Numbered from the stretch's first letter, positions 1 to 8,399 are shown. The stretch: 64,000 bases of DNA from Candidatus Bathyarchaeia archaeon (GCA_035283685.1 DATETJ010000004.1:1-64000); one strand, 5' to 3'. Notes: generated by a model from the letters alone, not told the origin. Program-made: numbers and translations.

Positions 1-482
1 TCAGGGTTGAATTGCACATTGACAGAGCCGCCCAAAACGACTATCAACGTGCCCACCGCGGCGAATCCGATTCCAGAAGCCTGCCCCCTGCTTATTCGCT
101 CCTTCAGTATACTCGTTGAAACAACAGCTATGAAAATGGGCGAGAGAAAACACGCAAAAATAGCTGCGATGGACGCGCCAGCCATCTTGATCCCCGTATA
201 CTGAGCAAGATAGAAGAAAGTGACGCCAGATACAGCCAGCAACGCCAAGATGGGTAAGTCGCCTCTGTGAACAAAGGCTCTGTCGCCCGATTTCTTAACC
301 GCTCTCAACAAAAGAGTCAAGGCAAAAAGCCCCCCAGCTAACAAAAACCTGAAAGTCGCTATGGAAATAGGCGTTAAACCCTCTACCAACGCCAACTTAA
401 CAACAACAAATGAACTGCCCCAGAACAAGATCAAAGCGACCAGCAGAAGGGTCTCAAGTTTTCCAACAGGCTTTCTTACCAT
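1..482 (-). CDS. EamA/DMT-family transporter, 3' truncated by window edge
   Basis: This minus-strand reading frame starts at ATG 482-480 and runs off the left edge of the window, leaving about 160 residues. The visible protein is strongly hydrophobic. It opens with a short basic stretch and a first membrane segment containing FWGSSFVVVK, a typical start of EamA/drug-metabolite transporters, followed by TFRFLLAG and then YTGIKMAGASIAAI. These match the first half of the ten-helix EamA fold. Members export or import small metabolites across the cytoplasmic membrane, and the substrate cannot be told from sequence. Family call is fairly sure; the C-terminal half is not visible. Confidence 0.8.
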   Translation of the reverse strand, partial: MVRKPVGKLETLLLVALILFWGSSFVVVKLALVEGLTPISIATFRFLLAGGLFALTLLLRAVKKSGDRAFVHRGDLPILALLAVSGVTFFYLAQYTGIKMAGASIAAIFACFLSPIFIAVVSTSILKERISRGQASGIGFAAVGTLIVVLGGSVNVQFNP

Positions 483-542
483 AGCGCACAAGATTTCAAA
501 ACAAACCTATAAACCGTTGCAGCCAAACCCGCACGAACTAGC

Positions 543-1271
543 TCACTGCATCAACGTTACTCTATCATCTCGATACACAGGCACTGTTCCAAAATAGTCC
601 AACTTACACGAAAACACCACATCCTTCTCAAATCCAAGCTCGACTAAATGCCGAGCATGCCTCGACTTCATCACATACTCGCGTAAAGCATCCTTCACCC
701 GCTCAAACGCGAAGACAGCCGCCAAAGTCTCATCTGAAAGCTCAAGCCCACCAGAATGAAACTTGGAGGCAATTGCGCCAGCACAAACGAAATCCTCCAA
801 CGAGAACAAACCTTTCTCACCAGCCAAAACGAACGAAACATTCACTCTCTTCTTCTGGGCAATTTCCACAGCCTTGCTCGCAACAGCCTCGGCGTTCAGG
901 AATGCTCCAACAAGAACATGCTCAGCCCTGCGGCATCGAACTATCGCGGCAGTCCCGCTTGTCGTCGTCATAATCACGGTTTTCCCTTCTACGATTTCGC
1001 GTACAAACTCTAATGGGGAATTTCCCAAATCGAAGCCTTTGGGTTTACGTCCCTGTTTTTCTCCCGCCAGAAGGTAATCTGGATGCTGTTCACGCAGCTT
1101 GTAAGCTTCTTTCAGAGTCTCTGTTGGAATCACAGCCTTGACCCCATCAGCCAGAGCGTTAGCGATGCTGCTGCTGCATCTCAAAACATCAACAGCGATA
1201 ATCAAGTCTCCACGTTTGACCGCCTTTGGGGCATCCTTCGCCGAAAACTCAACATCGACCATTACAGACAT
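543..1271 (-). CDS. comB: 2-phosphosulfolactate phosphatase (ComB-like)
   Basis: The protein carries the ComB signature: a DVLRCSSSIANAL segment, LLAGEKQGRKPKGFDLGNSP, and a TTTSGTAAI block. ComB hydrolyses 2-phosphosulfolactate to sulfolactate in coenzyme M biosynthesis and acts in the cytosol. Its length (about 240 aa) is normal for the family. I chose ATG 1271, just upstream of the conserved VDVEFSAKDA start, but an upstream ATG at 1301 and a TTG at 1304 are in frame. No other coenzyme M genes are adjacent. ComB also occurs in non-methanogens, so methanogenesis or alkane metabolism should not be concluded from it alone. Confidence 0.8.
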   Translation of the reverse strand: MSVMVDVEFSAKDAPKAVKRGDLIIAVDVLRCSSSIANALADGVKAVIPTETLKEAYKLREQHPDYLLAGEKQGRKPKGFDLGNSPLEFVREIVEGKTVIMTTTSGTAAIVRCRRAEHVLVGAFLNAEAVASKAVEIAQKKRVNVSFVLAGEKGLFSLEDFVCAGAIASKFHSGGLELSDETLAAVFAFERVKDALREYVMKSRHARHLVELGFEKDVVFSCKLDYFGTVPVYRDDRVTLMQ

Positions 1272-1357
1272 GCTGCTTTGCCACAATGCTACCCTCAGCA
1301 TCAACGACTCTTAACGCTTATCCACACACCCAAACCAACTTACCAGAGAGTATTTCG

Positions 1358-1877
1358 TCAGTTCTTGTTCAGTCGTAGGTAGAATACGTACATGGTTTCG
1401 ATCTTTCCATATGGTCCTGCTTCCTTTAGACCATAGGCTTCTTTGTATCCCCGTTTTCGGCATATGGCTACTGCAGCAGGGTCAAACGCGTAGTAGACAA
1501 GCGAATCATAGCCTTTGCTTCTTATGTAATCCTCGAAGAAATCGAAGAACTGTTTTCCATATCCTTTTCCTCTATGCTGCTCTGTTAACCATAGCTCGTG
1601 AAGTTCGATGAAATCCTTCTCTTTTCCCATGAACCCTTGCAGGATTTCTTTGTCTTCTTTTTTCTCTAGGGTCACCTTTCCGGTGTTCTTCCGTATCGGT
1701 TTTATGCCAAATCGCATGACCGATGATTTTGTCATTCTCTCTGAACACAATAAGATTGAACCTTCCACTTTCAAGACTCCTCCTTAAGCTGTCGAGCTCT
1801 CCCTCCGCTGTATACTGTCCGAGTCTTGCCAAATATCTACTGAACTCCTGAAAATCACAACCCTCGACAAACCTCAT
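1358..1877 (-). pseudogene. GNAT acetyltransferase interrupted by a +1 frameshift
   Basis: Two overlapping minus-strand frames together make one GNAT N-acetyltransferase of about 170 residues. The N-terminal part (starting MRFVEGCDF at 1877) carries NLIVFRENDKIIGHAIWHK. The second frame carries the acetyl-CoA binding motif region HRGKGYGKQFFDFFEDYI and the C-terminal strand EAYGLKEAGPYGKIETMYVF. The switch falls at a run of six T on the plus strand (1658-1663, A6 in the mRNA). Removing one A joins the frames as REKEDKEIL. This is either a recent inactivating insertion, a homopolymer sequencing error, or less likely programmed +1 slippage. The substrate of the ancestral enzyme is unknown. Confidence 0.75.
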
Positions 1878-2106
1878 GGTATTCTGCGCTCTTCGAGATT
1901 GGCTATAACCTTTCTGGAAAAGTCATTTCCCAAAGCCATTCAGTGCTGCCTCACATTACCAAGTTCCCAGCAAAGACAACTCAAAACTGAAGACATAAAC
2001 TTGGGAATTGGATCCTGAGGATCTAAACCTCGACCTGACCGCCAACCCACAAACTGCACAGCGCGCGCAAAGTTATTATCACCCTTTAAAGCGATTATTC
2101 CTAGAT

Positions 2107-3105
2107 ATGAAAATGAAAGCGATTGTACGCACCAAATACGGATCGCCAGATGTTCTTCAGCTTAAAGAGGTAGAAAAACCTACGCCCACAGACAATGAAG
2201 TACTGGTAAAAGTCCATGCGGCATCCATAAACAAAGCTGACTTGTATCTCCTAAGAGGACCTTTCTTGGTCCGACTAATGGGAGTAGGGTTCCTAAAACC
2301 TAAGAACAAATTGCTCGGATCTGATATAGCGGGGCAAGTTGAGGTGGTTGGCAAAAACGTGAAGCAGCTTCAGCCAGGCGATGAAGTGTTCGGGTGGCGT
2401 GGCCAAAGGGCTTTTGCAGAGTACGCATGTGCTCGTGAAGATGCGGTGGCGTTGAAACCAGCCAACGTAACATTCGAGGAAGCAGCCGCCGTGCCTGTAG
2501 CGGCAATCACCGCTTTGCAGGCTCTTCGCGACAAAGGCAATGTTCAGCCCGGACAAAGGGTCTTGATTAATGGAGCGTCTGGTGGTGTGGGCACGTTTGC
2601 AGTGCAGATTGCCAAATCATTTGGGGCTGAAGTCACGGCTGTGTGCAGCACGGGGAAGTTGGATATGGTGCGCTCGATCGGTGCAGACCACGCGATTGAT
2701 TATTCGCAGGAAGATTTCACTAAGAGTGGACAACGGTATGACTTGATTATCGCAGTCAACGGATATCATTCGATTCTAGATTATAGGCGTGCATTAAGCC
2801 CGAAGGGAATCTATGTCTTGGCGGGAGGCTCCAAGATTCTGGCTGGATTATTCCAGGCTGTAGTATTGGGTCGATTGATCTCGATGACCGGAAGCAAGAG
2901 GATGGGTTTCATGGGGATAGCGAAAATGAACCTGAAAGATTTAGTTTTTTTGAAAGAGCTTCTCGAAGTCGGCAAGATAAAGCCAGTCATAGATAGACGT
3001 TACACGCTAAGTCAGGTTCCTGAAGCCATGCGGTATTTTGAAGAAGGACACGCCAAAGGAAAAGTAGTAATAGCATTGGAACATAACCCGCCAGAAGCTG
3101 ATTGA
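2107..3105 (+). CDS. Medium-chain alcohol dehydrogenase/quinone oxidoreductase family protein
   Basis: About 332 residues with the MDR fold. The N-terminal GroES-like domain begins MKAIVRTKYGSPDVLQLKE and includes GSDIAGQVEVVGKNVKQLQPGDEVFG. The Rossmann NAD(P) site is VLINGASGGVGTFAVQIAK. The catalytic zinc cysteine/histidine pattern of true alcohol dehydrogenases is absent, so a quinone-oxidoreductase-type NADPH reductase is more likely. An in-frame upstream ATG at 2008 exists. I prefer ATG 2107 because a TATA-like TTTAAAG lies about 20 bases upstream and the family N-terminus begins there. The gene stands alone, next to the left edge of the integrated element. Confidence 0.85.
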   Translation: MKMKAIVRTKYGSPDVLQLKEVEKPTPTDNEVLVKVHAASINKADLYLLRGPFLVRLMGVGFLKPKNKLLGSDIAGQVEVVGKNVKQLQPGDEVFGWRGQRAFAEYACAREDAVALKPANVTFEEAAAVPVAAITALQALRDKGNVQPGQRVLINGASGGVGTFAVQIAKSFGAEVTAVCSTGKLDMVRSIGADHAIDYSQEDFTKSGQRYDLIIAVNGYHSILDYRRALSPKGIYVLAGGSKILAGLFQAVVLGRLISMTGSKRMGFMGIAKMNLKDLVFLKELLEVGKIKPVIDRRYTLSQVPEAMRYFEEGHAKGKVVIALEHNPPEAD

Positions 3106-3174
3106 ATCGCGCCAACTTGCAGACAAATCACAGGCGCGCGCGACGCTGCCACGTTCTTTTTCACACACGCAAAT

Positions 3175-3226
3175 TTTTAGAGGCAGACCTTCTGAAACAT
3201 CATTCTCAACATGCTATCCTCTAAAA
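3175..3226. repeat. Inverted repeat near left edge of the integrated element
   Basis: TTTTAGAGG (3175-3183) is perfectly inverted as CCTCTAAAA (3218-3226) with a 34-nt spacer. It lies in the 245-base gap between the last host gene and the first element gene. This gap also holds GCGCGC-rich islands around 3134 and 3234. A second inverted repeat with exactly the same spacer length lies at the other edge of the element (12026-12085). Function unknown; candidate recombination or protein-binding site. Confidence 0.5.
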
Positions 3227-3350
3227 GGTGTTTGCGCGCGCTAAATTATTAATGCAATCGCTCGCGCATGCAGTTTTGAGTGTCCGAATAAGTGTATCGC
3301 CGTTTTTCGAAACGTTTTTCACGTCCATTATACCAAAAGGATGTGATAGA

Positions 3351-3557
3351 ATGGCGAATCTAAGATGCGAAATTCAACCCGACAGCAATGCCGAAGTCAC
3401 GCGACTTGCACGCCGACAGATATACGCGACGGTGCATACATGGCGAACTTTTGCACATGTGCACCTAAACGCCGACGGTTCGGGATACGTGCAAATCACG
3501 CGCGACGGTTCGGCGCTTTGCGAAACGATCAACTTTAATGGAGAAGTGAAAGAGTGA
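3351..3557 (+). CDS. Small hypothetical protein, first gene of the element
   Basis: A 68-residue protein starting at ATG 3351, preceded by AAGGATGTGATAG as ribosome-binding region. The in-frame upstream TTG at 3228 would pass through unlikely leader sequence, so I do not use it. The sequence is mixed basic/acidic with no membrane segment and no motif I recognise. It ends in a GTGA/ATG overlap with the next gene, so 3351-4959 reads as one operon (this protein, zinc ribbon, integrase). The role may be linked to integrase control, by position only. Confidence 0.55.
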   Translation: MANLRCEIQPDSNAEVTRLARRQIYATVHTWRTFAHVHLNADGSGYVQITRDGSALCETINFNGEVKE

Positions 3558-3751
3558 TGAGCGGCGCGCCTAAGTGTAAGAATTGCGGCGAACTATTGCT
3601 TAAAATGGTGAACGTTGACAAAAAAGAGCGCGGTGGCGGTCGGTTTGTTTGGGTGTGCGGCAATATCACCAATTATGCGCGCGTTAAAGACGCGTTCGAC
3701 TATACGCACTTAGAAGTTTATTGCGCACAAACGAAGGCGAAAGAGCAATGA
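3557..3751 (+). CDS. Small zinc-ribbon-like protein upstream of integrase
   Basis: A 64-residue protein with CKNCGELL near the N-terminus and later single cysteines in VWVCGN and VYCAQ. This looks like a small zinc ribbon. Start is ATG 3557, or GTG 3554 overlapping the upstream stop. Its stop TGA overlaps the integrase ATG (ATGA at 3748-3751), implying translational coupling. No family is recognised. Small zinc-binding proteins of this kind are common in archaeal viruses and plasmids and often bind nucleic acid, but that role is inference. Confidence 0.6.
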   Translation: MSGAPKCKNCGELLLKMVNVDKKERGGGRFVWVCGNITNYARVKDAFDYTHLEVYCAQTKAKEQ

Positions 3752-4959
3752 CAACCGAATACACCGAAGCGGCGTTCTTAGATTATGTGAAGACGTCGCG
3801 GTCGAAAAACACCTATGCGATGTACGTTTTAGGATTGCGAAAGTTCAGCGAGTGGTATGAGAAAAGCATAGACGAAATTCTGAAAGAGCGACGCGCTGAC
3901 GTGCAGAGCGGCGATTTATTCCAATCGCAACGCTTCGCGCGAGAAGTTGAAAAATTCCACGCCGACTTAATTGCACGCAACCACACGATAAGCAGCGCAA
4001 CGACGATGACGGGCGCGATAAAAGCGATTTTCAAATTCTATGCAATGCCCGTACAAATAGGACGCGAAGCAACGAAGCGCGTACAATCGACACAAGACGT
4101 CACGCCAAGAATCGACCAAATAAAAGCAATGTATCGCGCGTGTGACAACTTGCGCGACCGACTCATAATTCAACTTGGCTTAAATTTGGCGTGGCGAATC
4201 GGCGACGTACTGAGCTTAAGACGCGACGAATTACCCGACTTGACGCAAGACGCGCCGATTGAGTTTCAACGAATCACGCAAAAAGAAGGCATATTGTCGC
4301 GCACGTTCTTAAGTGACGAAACGGTCACGTTGCTTAAAGAATACTTGGACACGCGCAAGACCGACGCGAACCCGTACCTATTCCCTAGCAACATAGGAAG
4401 CGCGCGAGCACTTGACGCCGTGACGGTCAATAGAATGCTTAAGTCAATCGCGCTCGCGTCGGGTATCGTGATCCCGACGGAAAAACGAATAAGGTTTCAC
4501 GCGTTCCGCAAGCGATTCTTAAGCGAGTGCGCAAACTTGCGTATTGACGTGAATGTTGCAAAAATGCTAACTGGTAAAACCGTCGAGCCGTCAATGCTTG
4601 CATACTTAAGCGACGTCGATTTGAAAGAGTCGTTCTTAAGAATCAGCGAGCGCTTAAGATTGACTGAAAAGAAGGCGATCACAACGGCAATCGAACCAAG
4701 CGAGTTAGAAAAGCGCTTAGACAAACTTGAGCGAAAACTCGGTTTAATCGCTGCGATGAATCCCGAAATCGTACGGCGCGCCGACGAAAGACTTGAGCAA
4801 CTGTTAAGCGAGTTTCCGACCGAAAAAATGACAATGAAAAAGCGAAAGACGCCGCTGACGCTTGACCAAAAACTCGACTTGATAAGCGACTTGGAATACG
4901 CGAAGATGATTCGTGAAAACGGCAACGGCGACAACGGAAACAACGAAAACGGCGCTTAG
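3748..4959 (+). CDS. int: Tyrosine recombinase/integrase
   Basis: A 403-residue site-specific recombinase. The N-terminal core-binding SAM-like domain covers roughly residues 1-95. The catalytic domain shows the first arginine in NLAWRIGDVLSL (R150), the HxxR box in RIRFHAFRKRF (H251, R254) and the nucleophile in LTGKTVEPSMLAYL (Y286). About 115 residues follow the tyrosine, containing a predicted coiled segment (ELEKRLDKLERKLGL) and an Asn-rich tail. Start is ATG 3748 by ATGA overlap; the TTG at 3721 lies inside the upstream gene. It would catalyse integration and excision of the element. The frame is intact, so the element may still be mobile. Confidence 0.9.
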   Translation: MTTEYTEAAFLDYVKTSRSKNTYAMYVLGLRKFSEWYEKSIDEILKERRADVQSGDLFQSQRFAREVEKFHADLIARNHTISSATTMTGAIKAIFKFYAMPVQIGREATKRVQSTQDVTPRIDQIKAMYRACDNLRDRLIIQLGLNLAWRIGDVLSLRRDELPDLTQDAPIEFQRITQKEGILSRTFLSDETVTLLKEYLDTRKTDANPYLFPSNIGSARALDAVTVNRMLKSIALASGIVIPTEKRIRFHAFRKRFLSECANLRIDVNVAKMLTGKTVEPSMLAYLSDVDLKESFLRISERLRLTEKKAITTAIEPSELEKRLDKLERKLGLIAAMNPEIVRRADERLEQLLSEFPTEKMTMKKRKTPLTLDQKLDLISDLEYAKMIRENGNGDNGNNENGA

Positions 4960-4980
4960 CGCCGCTCTTTTTTTTATATG
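4946..4980 (+). terminator. Hairpin plus oligo-T terminator after integrase
   Basis: GGCGCTTAGCGCC forms a hairpin that overlaps the integrase stop codon and is followed by CTCTTTTTTTTA. The oligo-T tract matches archaeal intrinsic termination. The next 440 bases (4980-5419) hold no convincing gene. They do contain a clean 8-bp hairpin, CGCCGAAT/ATTCGGCG with an 8-nt loop, at 5224-5247. Confidence 0.6.
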
Positions 4981-5419
4981 TCTTGATTTGTACATACTAG
5001 CTCGTTTATGCGCGCTGTCGGCGTGCGTGTTTGTTTCTTTTGATCAAACCATAAGCGACAGCGACGGCGCGAGCAACAACAGCGAAGGTTTGTTTAGACA
5101 ATCGTTCAATAATGTCGCTTTTCGCATATCCGTAATAGACGCATACCACGGGGGGTTGAATCTTGCGCATTATGCTGAAAACGGGATATTTAGGCGCTAA
5201 GAACTATATCGCAAAACATAATGCGCCGAATCAAAAGCCATTCGGCGAAGAACTGTGACCAGAAAAATCTTTTCGTGGTTATTAGGCGAAGCTGTCAGAA
5301 ATTCCGACAAATTGGCAAAAACGTTATAGAGCCTGCAATTGAAGGCACATCTATAAGAAGGCGAAAAGCATGCGTGAAACCCATCAAAATTCCTAGAAGT
5401 TACGGGAATTGGGTTCTAT

Positions 5420-5557
5420 ATGAAAACAAGTAAAGAATTGAAGATTCTTAAAGTAGTTTGCAGTCAATGTAAGACGCTTAATCTAATTCCTATGTCATTT
5501 GAAGGCGAACATGTCAAGTGTGAGAAATGTGGGAAAATATTAGTTGCCAAAGAATAG
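5420..5557 (+). CDS. 45-residue zinc-ribbon mini-protein
   Basis: ATG 5420 opens a short frame with two paired-cysteine knuckles, CSQC near residue 14 and CEKCGK near residue 35, separated by a short hydrophobic stretch. This is the layout of a small zinc ribbon. The frame stops at TAG 5555. It sits in the AT-rich middle of the element, just before a membrane protein gene. No family is recognised; the four-cysteine pattern is the only support. Confidence 0.55.
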   Translation: MKTSKELKILKVVCSQCKTLNLIPMSFEGEHVKCEKCGKILVAKE

Positions 5558-5584
5558 TGTTCTCTGGCTATAGAAGAATAATGA

Positions 5585-6313
5585 ATGGAAAGTTCAGAAA
5601 TGATAACCATCAGTATTAAGTTGACTTTGTTGGTCTTAGTTCTGCCTGTTCTTTCAATAGTCATGGTTTTCGTTGTTGGCTTCTATTTCTACAGAGAGAG
5701 TTTTGATGCTTCTGCACTCTCTACATCAGTGTCAAGTCTCCTTTCTGCGGTGCTTGTGATTTTGTTAGTATGGGAAAGACTTAGAGACTCTCTATCTAAG
5801 AAACTCGAATACCTACACAAGAATTTCCTTTTCAGATTATTCTTAAATGTAAGAGTAAGGAGAGACTCCCTCTTTCACTCTCAAGATGAAGTGAAGAGGC
5901 TAAGAATCGACTTAGAGAAATACGGCAAATTCATGAATTTTTCACTTTACCCTAGAGGTTTAATGAGCCAAATTGATTCGTTCTTATCTTTACATGCTGA
6001 ATTCTACAAGAGATTAAAAGAGATAGAAGGGTTAGCCGAGAAACAAGATGAAAAGGCAACCCAGCATCGAGACTTGATTTGGGACTATGTTGGATTAAAA
6101 CCAGATTATCGTTCTACCTCTTACACTGCTGACGCCGAGGAACGATACAAAAGAATAACACAGAATATAACAAAAGAGCATCCACAATTAGTTGAAGAGG
6201 CAAAAGACTTGCTTGAGAAGACCATACGGTTAGAGAAGAGTCTATTTGAGAAACTTGAAGATTTCCTTAAAAGTAACAACTTGAGACTTGAAGAAGAGCC
6301 AAGTCGTTGGTAA
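5585..6313 (+). CDS. Two-TM membrane protein with long helical cytosolic part
   Basis: 242 residues. Two hydrophobic segments lie at about residues 7-31 (IKLTLLVLVLPVLSIVMVFV) and 40-58 (TSVSSLLSAVLVILLVW). They are followed by about 180 charged, helix-rich residues with Leu/Glu/Lys spacing suggesting coiled coil (AEERYKRITQNITKEHPQLV and onward). It resembles no family I can name. Codon use is AT-rich, unlike the integrase and polymerase modules, so this central part may be a separate acquisition. It could be a membrane anchor of the element or a cargo gene. Confidence 0.6.
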   Translation: MESSEMITISIKLTLLVLVLPVLSIVMVFVVGFYFYRESFDASALSTSVSSLLSAVLVILLVWERLRDSLSKKLEYLHKNFLFRLFLNVRVRRDSLFHSQDEVKRLRIDLEKYGKFMNFSLYPRGLMSQIDSFLSLHAEFYKRLKEIEGLAEKQDEKATQHRDLIWDYVGLKPDYRSTSYTADAEERYKRITQNITKEHPQLVEEAKDLLEKTIRLEKSLFEKLEDFLKSNNLRLEEEPSRW

Positions 6314-6406
6314 AACAGTTTCATTCTTCTCTGCCTTCTCTTTTCCTTTCAGTTTGAGACCTAGTGTTAAAAGCAATCATTCAATGTCTTTCTTAGAGGT
6401 GGTTTT

Positions 6407-6562
6407 ATGGACTTGGAGCATTTAGGAGAACCATGCAAGGACTGTAAAACCAGTATTCAATGGCTAAATCATCACTGTCCTAAGTGTGGGACTAGTTATT
6501 GTTTCACTTGTGCCTGTCGTTCTGGCTGGAAATGCCCAAAATGTGGAAATGAACTGGTCTGA
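6407..6562 (+). CDS. Cysteine-rich zinc-binding mini-protein with in-frame TGA
   Basis: 51 residues with at least eight cysteines in CxxC-type pairs (CKDC, CPKCG, CFTCAC, CPKCG), resembling a double zinc ribbon or RING-like fold. It ends at TGA 6560-6562. The same frame then continues for 22 codons, QKCGNVIAEPKELIRI and on, to TAG 6631. If the TGA were a cysteine codon the sequence would read CQKCGN and complete another knuckle. The gene may therefore be a truncated form of a 74-residue ancestor. Start is ATG 6407. Confidence 0.55.
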   Translation: MDLEHLGEPCKDCKTSIQWLNHHCPKCGTSYCFTCACRSGWKCPKCGNELV

Positions 6563-6668
6563 CAGAAGTGCGGAAACGTTATAGCCGAACCAAAAGAACT
6601 AATTAGAATCATAAAAACTGAGGATAGATAGTTGGTTCTCTCTGCTCACAAATTCTCTATTTTTTGTT

Positions 6669-7442
6669 CTATGAGTCTCTTAGTGCGTTTTTGATTAATG
6701 GTGATAATAAACGTTTGACTGGATACATTTCAACATATCTTAGTTTCTTAAAATCCTCTGAGATGAAAAACCAAATTTCTTTTGAGCAAGTTTCTGTTGT
6801 TGCTATGGCTTTAACGGAGATTTTGTGAAATCCCACACTTTTAACGTGTAAAGATGGCATGTCTATTGGATGTCTCTGTTGGGCAGTTAATCTCAACCTT
6901 TCACTATTTGGTAGTCTCCCAAGCGGGATTGGTTTCTGTCTCTTTCCGTCTATGTAAAGAACATATTCATGAACCATAATCTCTTCATATCCAATATTTG
7001 CCAAGTCGACCGCAAAACTGAAACCTTCGTTAAATTGCAAATCTGTGTTCGGAAAACTTGCTTCTTTTATTCTTAGAAAAGTTGACGGTTTTGATAGCGT
7101 GCCGTGATAGTCTGCCTTATAGACACTAAGAGTCTGACTGTGGCGAATTAAAGGAACAGAACCTAGCATCTCTAATTCTGGTCTTTTGCTCAACTCAGCC
7201 CATACAAATGCAAGAGTTAGTAATGCAATAACAGCAGATGATATTACTTCGGGCAATAACTCAAATTTGCCGATTATAATTACATAAAGAGCCAAGTAAA
7301 AGAAAACCACACAAACATAATAGCCAAGAACGAAACATCTAAAATCGTATTTCCTTTTTAATTCTAGGAGACGGAGAATTGGAATCACGAAAAAAACCAT
7401 GATAGCGAGAACATAGATTGCAAACTGTCCGAAATCGAACAT
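6669..7442 (-). CDS. Three-TM membrane protein with soluble C-terminal domain
   Basis: 257 residues. Hydrophobic segments lie at about residues 5-26, 38-58 and 67-85. A beta-rich, probably cytosolic domain then runs from about residue 95 to 245 (NEGFSFAVDLANIGYEEIMVHEYVLYI in fragments). The C-terminal domain has the look of a sandwich fold with NIGYE as in adhesin-like or CARDB-like domains, but I cannot assign it. It is opposite in strand to its neighbours and AT-rich. Function unknown; it may be accessory cargo in the element. Confidence 0.6.
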   Translation of the reverse strand: MFDFGQFAIYVLAIMVFFVIPILRLLELKRKYDFRCFVLGYYVCVVFFYLALYVIIIGKFELLPEVISSAVIALLTLAFVWAELSKRPELEMLGSVPLIRHSQTLSVYKADYHGTLSKPSTFLRIKEASFPNTDLQFNEGFSFAVDLANIGYEEIMVHEYVLYIDGKRQKPIPLGRLPNSERLRLTAQQRHPIDMPSLHVKSVGFHKISVKAIATTETCSKEIWFFISEDFKKLRYVEMYPVKRLLSPLIKNALRDS

Positions 7443-7752
7443 TTTTCGTGCCCATTGAGTTCTACGATGCAGAATAATATTTGTTTATCCATTTGTGAGC
7501 ATGGTAGAATATTCTTCTATGCAGAAAAATAATCCTCCTACCACTTTAGAAACTTCGACTTTTTTCTGAGCCTAGCCTAATTTTTTTCTAGGCTTATGCA
7601 GAGTGCAGAATCATATGCCTAAAGAACTGTTTAGACGCTTGAACACTATACGGTTTGCGTTTGAGAGAGCGATTTTTGAACACTCTGTTCACGTAACCGC
7701 TCAGAACGGTAAGCATGGTTGAAGTGTTGGATTATCCGACGGTTCGTTGGGT
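7443..7752. other. 310-base intergenic stretch with short ATGCAGAA repeats
   Basis: The gap carries three loosely spaced ATGCAGAR boxes (about 7469, 7518, 7594). A hairpin, AGCCTAG/CTAGGCT, around an oligo-T loop at about 7572-7595 could terminate transcription. A possible 34-residue ORF starts at 7615 and is listed separately. Near 7731 the sequence GGATTATCCGAC is the complement of a palindromic box at 9329, a possible common operator of the element. Confidence 0.3.
7615..7719 (+). CDS. Possible 34-residue basic peptide
   Basis: A short open frame from ATG 7615 to TGA 7717-7719 begins MPKELFRRLNTIRFAFERA. It is basic and helix-compatible, and lies in the intergenic gap of the element. No ribosome-binding site is clear and no family is known. 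It may be a remnant of a longer gene or chance. Confidence 0.25.
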
Positions 7753-8319
7753 TCATTCAAGCGTTTCGAATAGCCCATCAACTTCTTTTTTGTCGGGCGC
7801 TTTTATGTTCAGAATTCTTTTTTTACCTTTAGTGAACAATCCGATGTATAGATTCGTTGTCTTTATTGCATTGCCGTATGTAAGTTTAATCAACAATTCG
7901 TGTGTAATTTGAGCAAGATTAAAAATCCAAGCGCCTCTATGCGATTCTCTTTCAAAATGTTCTAAGAAAAATTTCCGCAATTTTTCAGAATCTTGTAAGA
8001 CTTTTGACGCATGGATTTTTTGGGATTTGACATAGTCTTTTAGTAGTTTCTCATCGGCTAAGGCGTCGAAAAGGATTTTGAAGGCTTCGTGCAGTTTATA
8101 CTCAAATTCGGTTGTTGCTGTGGCTCTGTAAACCACGTGCTTATGTGAAAGTTTTACTTTTTCAACAGAACCACGTGCTATATGAAGCCGCAAGTCTTCG
8201 TTAAGAGTTCTGCGACTAATTTTTGACGTTTTCACTAAGTCTTCGAAACGCATTTCTGAATCTTTAAGTAATTGCAGCAATCTCAACCGTCGATGATGCT
8301 GGTCGTATTTTGTGCGCAT
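7753..8319 (-). CDS. Winged-helix transcriptional regulator of the element
   Basis: About 188 residues. The N-terminal 65 residues form a winged helix-turn-helix: RLRLLQLLKDSEMRFEDLVK, then SKISRRTLNEDLRLHIARG as recognition helix, then the wing KLSHKHVVYRA. The remaining 120 residues are helical and may dimerise. I prefer ATG 8319 over the TTG at 8337, because a TATA box (TTATAAATAGG, 8356-8366) puts the transcription start near 8336. The gene is divergent from 8400 and shares its promoter region, so it probably regulates itself and the downstream replication module. Confidence 0.7.
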   Translation of the reverse strand: MRTKYDQHHRRLRLLQLLKDSEMRFEDLVKTSKISRRTLNEDLRLHIARGSVEKVKLSHKHVVYRATATTEFEYKLHEAFKILFDALADEKLLKDYVKSQKIHASKVLQDSEKLRKFFLEHFERESHRGAWIFNLAQITHELLIKLTYGNAIKTTNLYIGLFTKGKKRILNIKAPDKKEVDGLFETLE

Positions 8320-8335
8320 TGACAATAGTTTCACC

Positions 8336-8366
8336 AATAGGTATACGATTCAAAACCTATTTATAA
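8336..8366. promoter_or_regulatory. Shared divergent promoter with inverted repeat
   Basis: CCTATTTATAAGG (about 8356-8368) is a nearly symmetric TATA box usable in both directions, toward the HTH gene (start 8319) and the 8400 gene. AATAGGT (8336-8342) is inverted as ACCTATT (8355-8361), overlapping the TATA box. This is a plausible operator for the HTH repressor. Direct observation of motifs; regulation is inferred. Confidence 0.5.
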
Positions 8367-8399
8367 GGCTTTACCCACACGTCATAGATGTGAAGTATA

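Noticed and set aside
4497-4943. 148-codon minus-strand frame opposite the integrase
   Set aside because: Ser/Phe-rich shadow of the integrase coding strand.
5221-5433. 70-codon frame in the gap after integrase
   Set aside because: No protein-like pattern; it overlaps the clean hairpin at 5224-5247 and the start of the zinc-ribbon gene.
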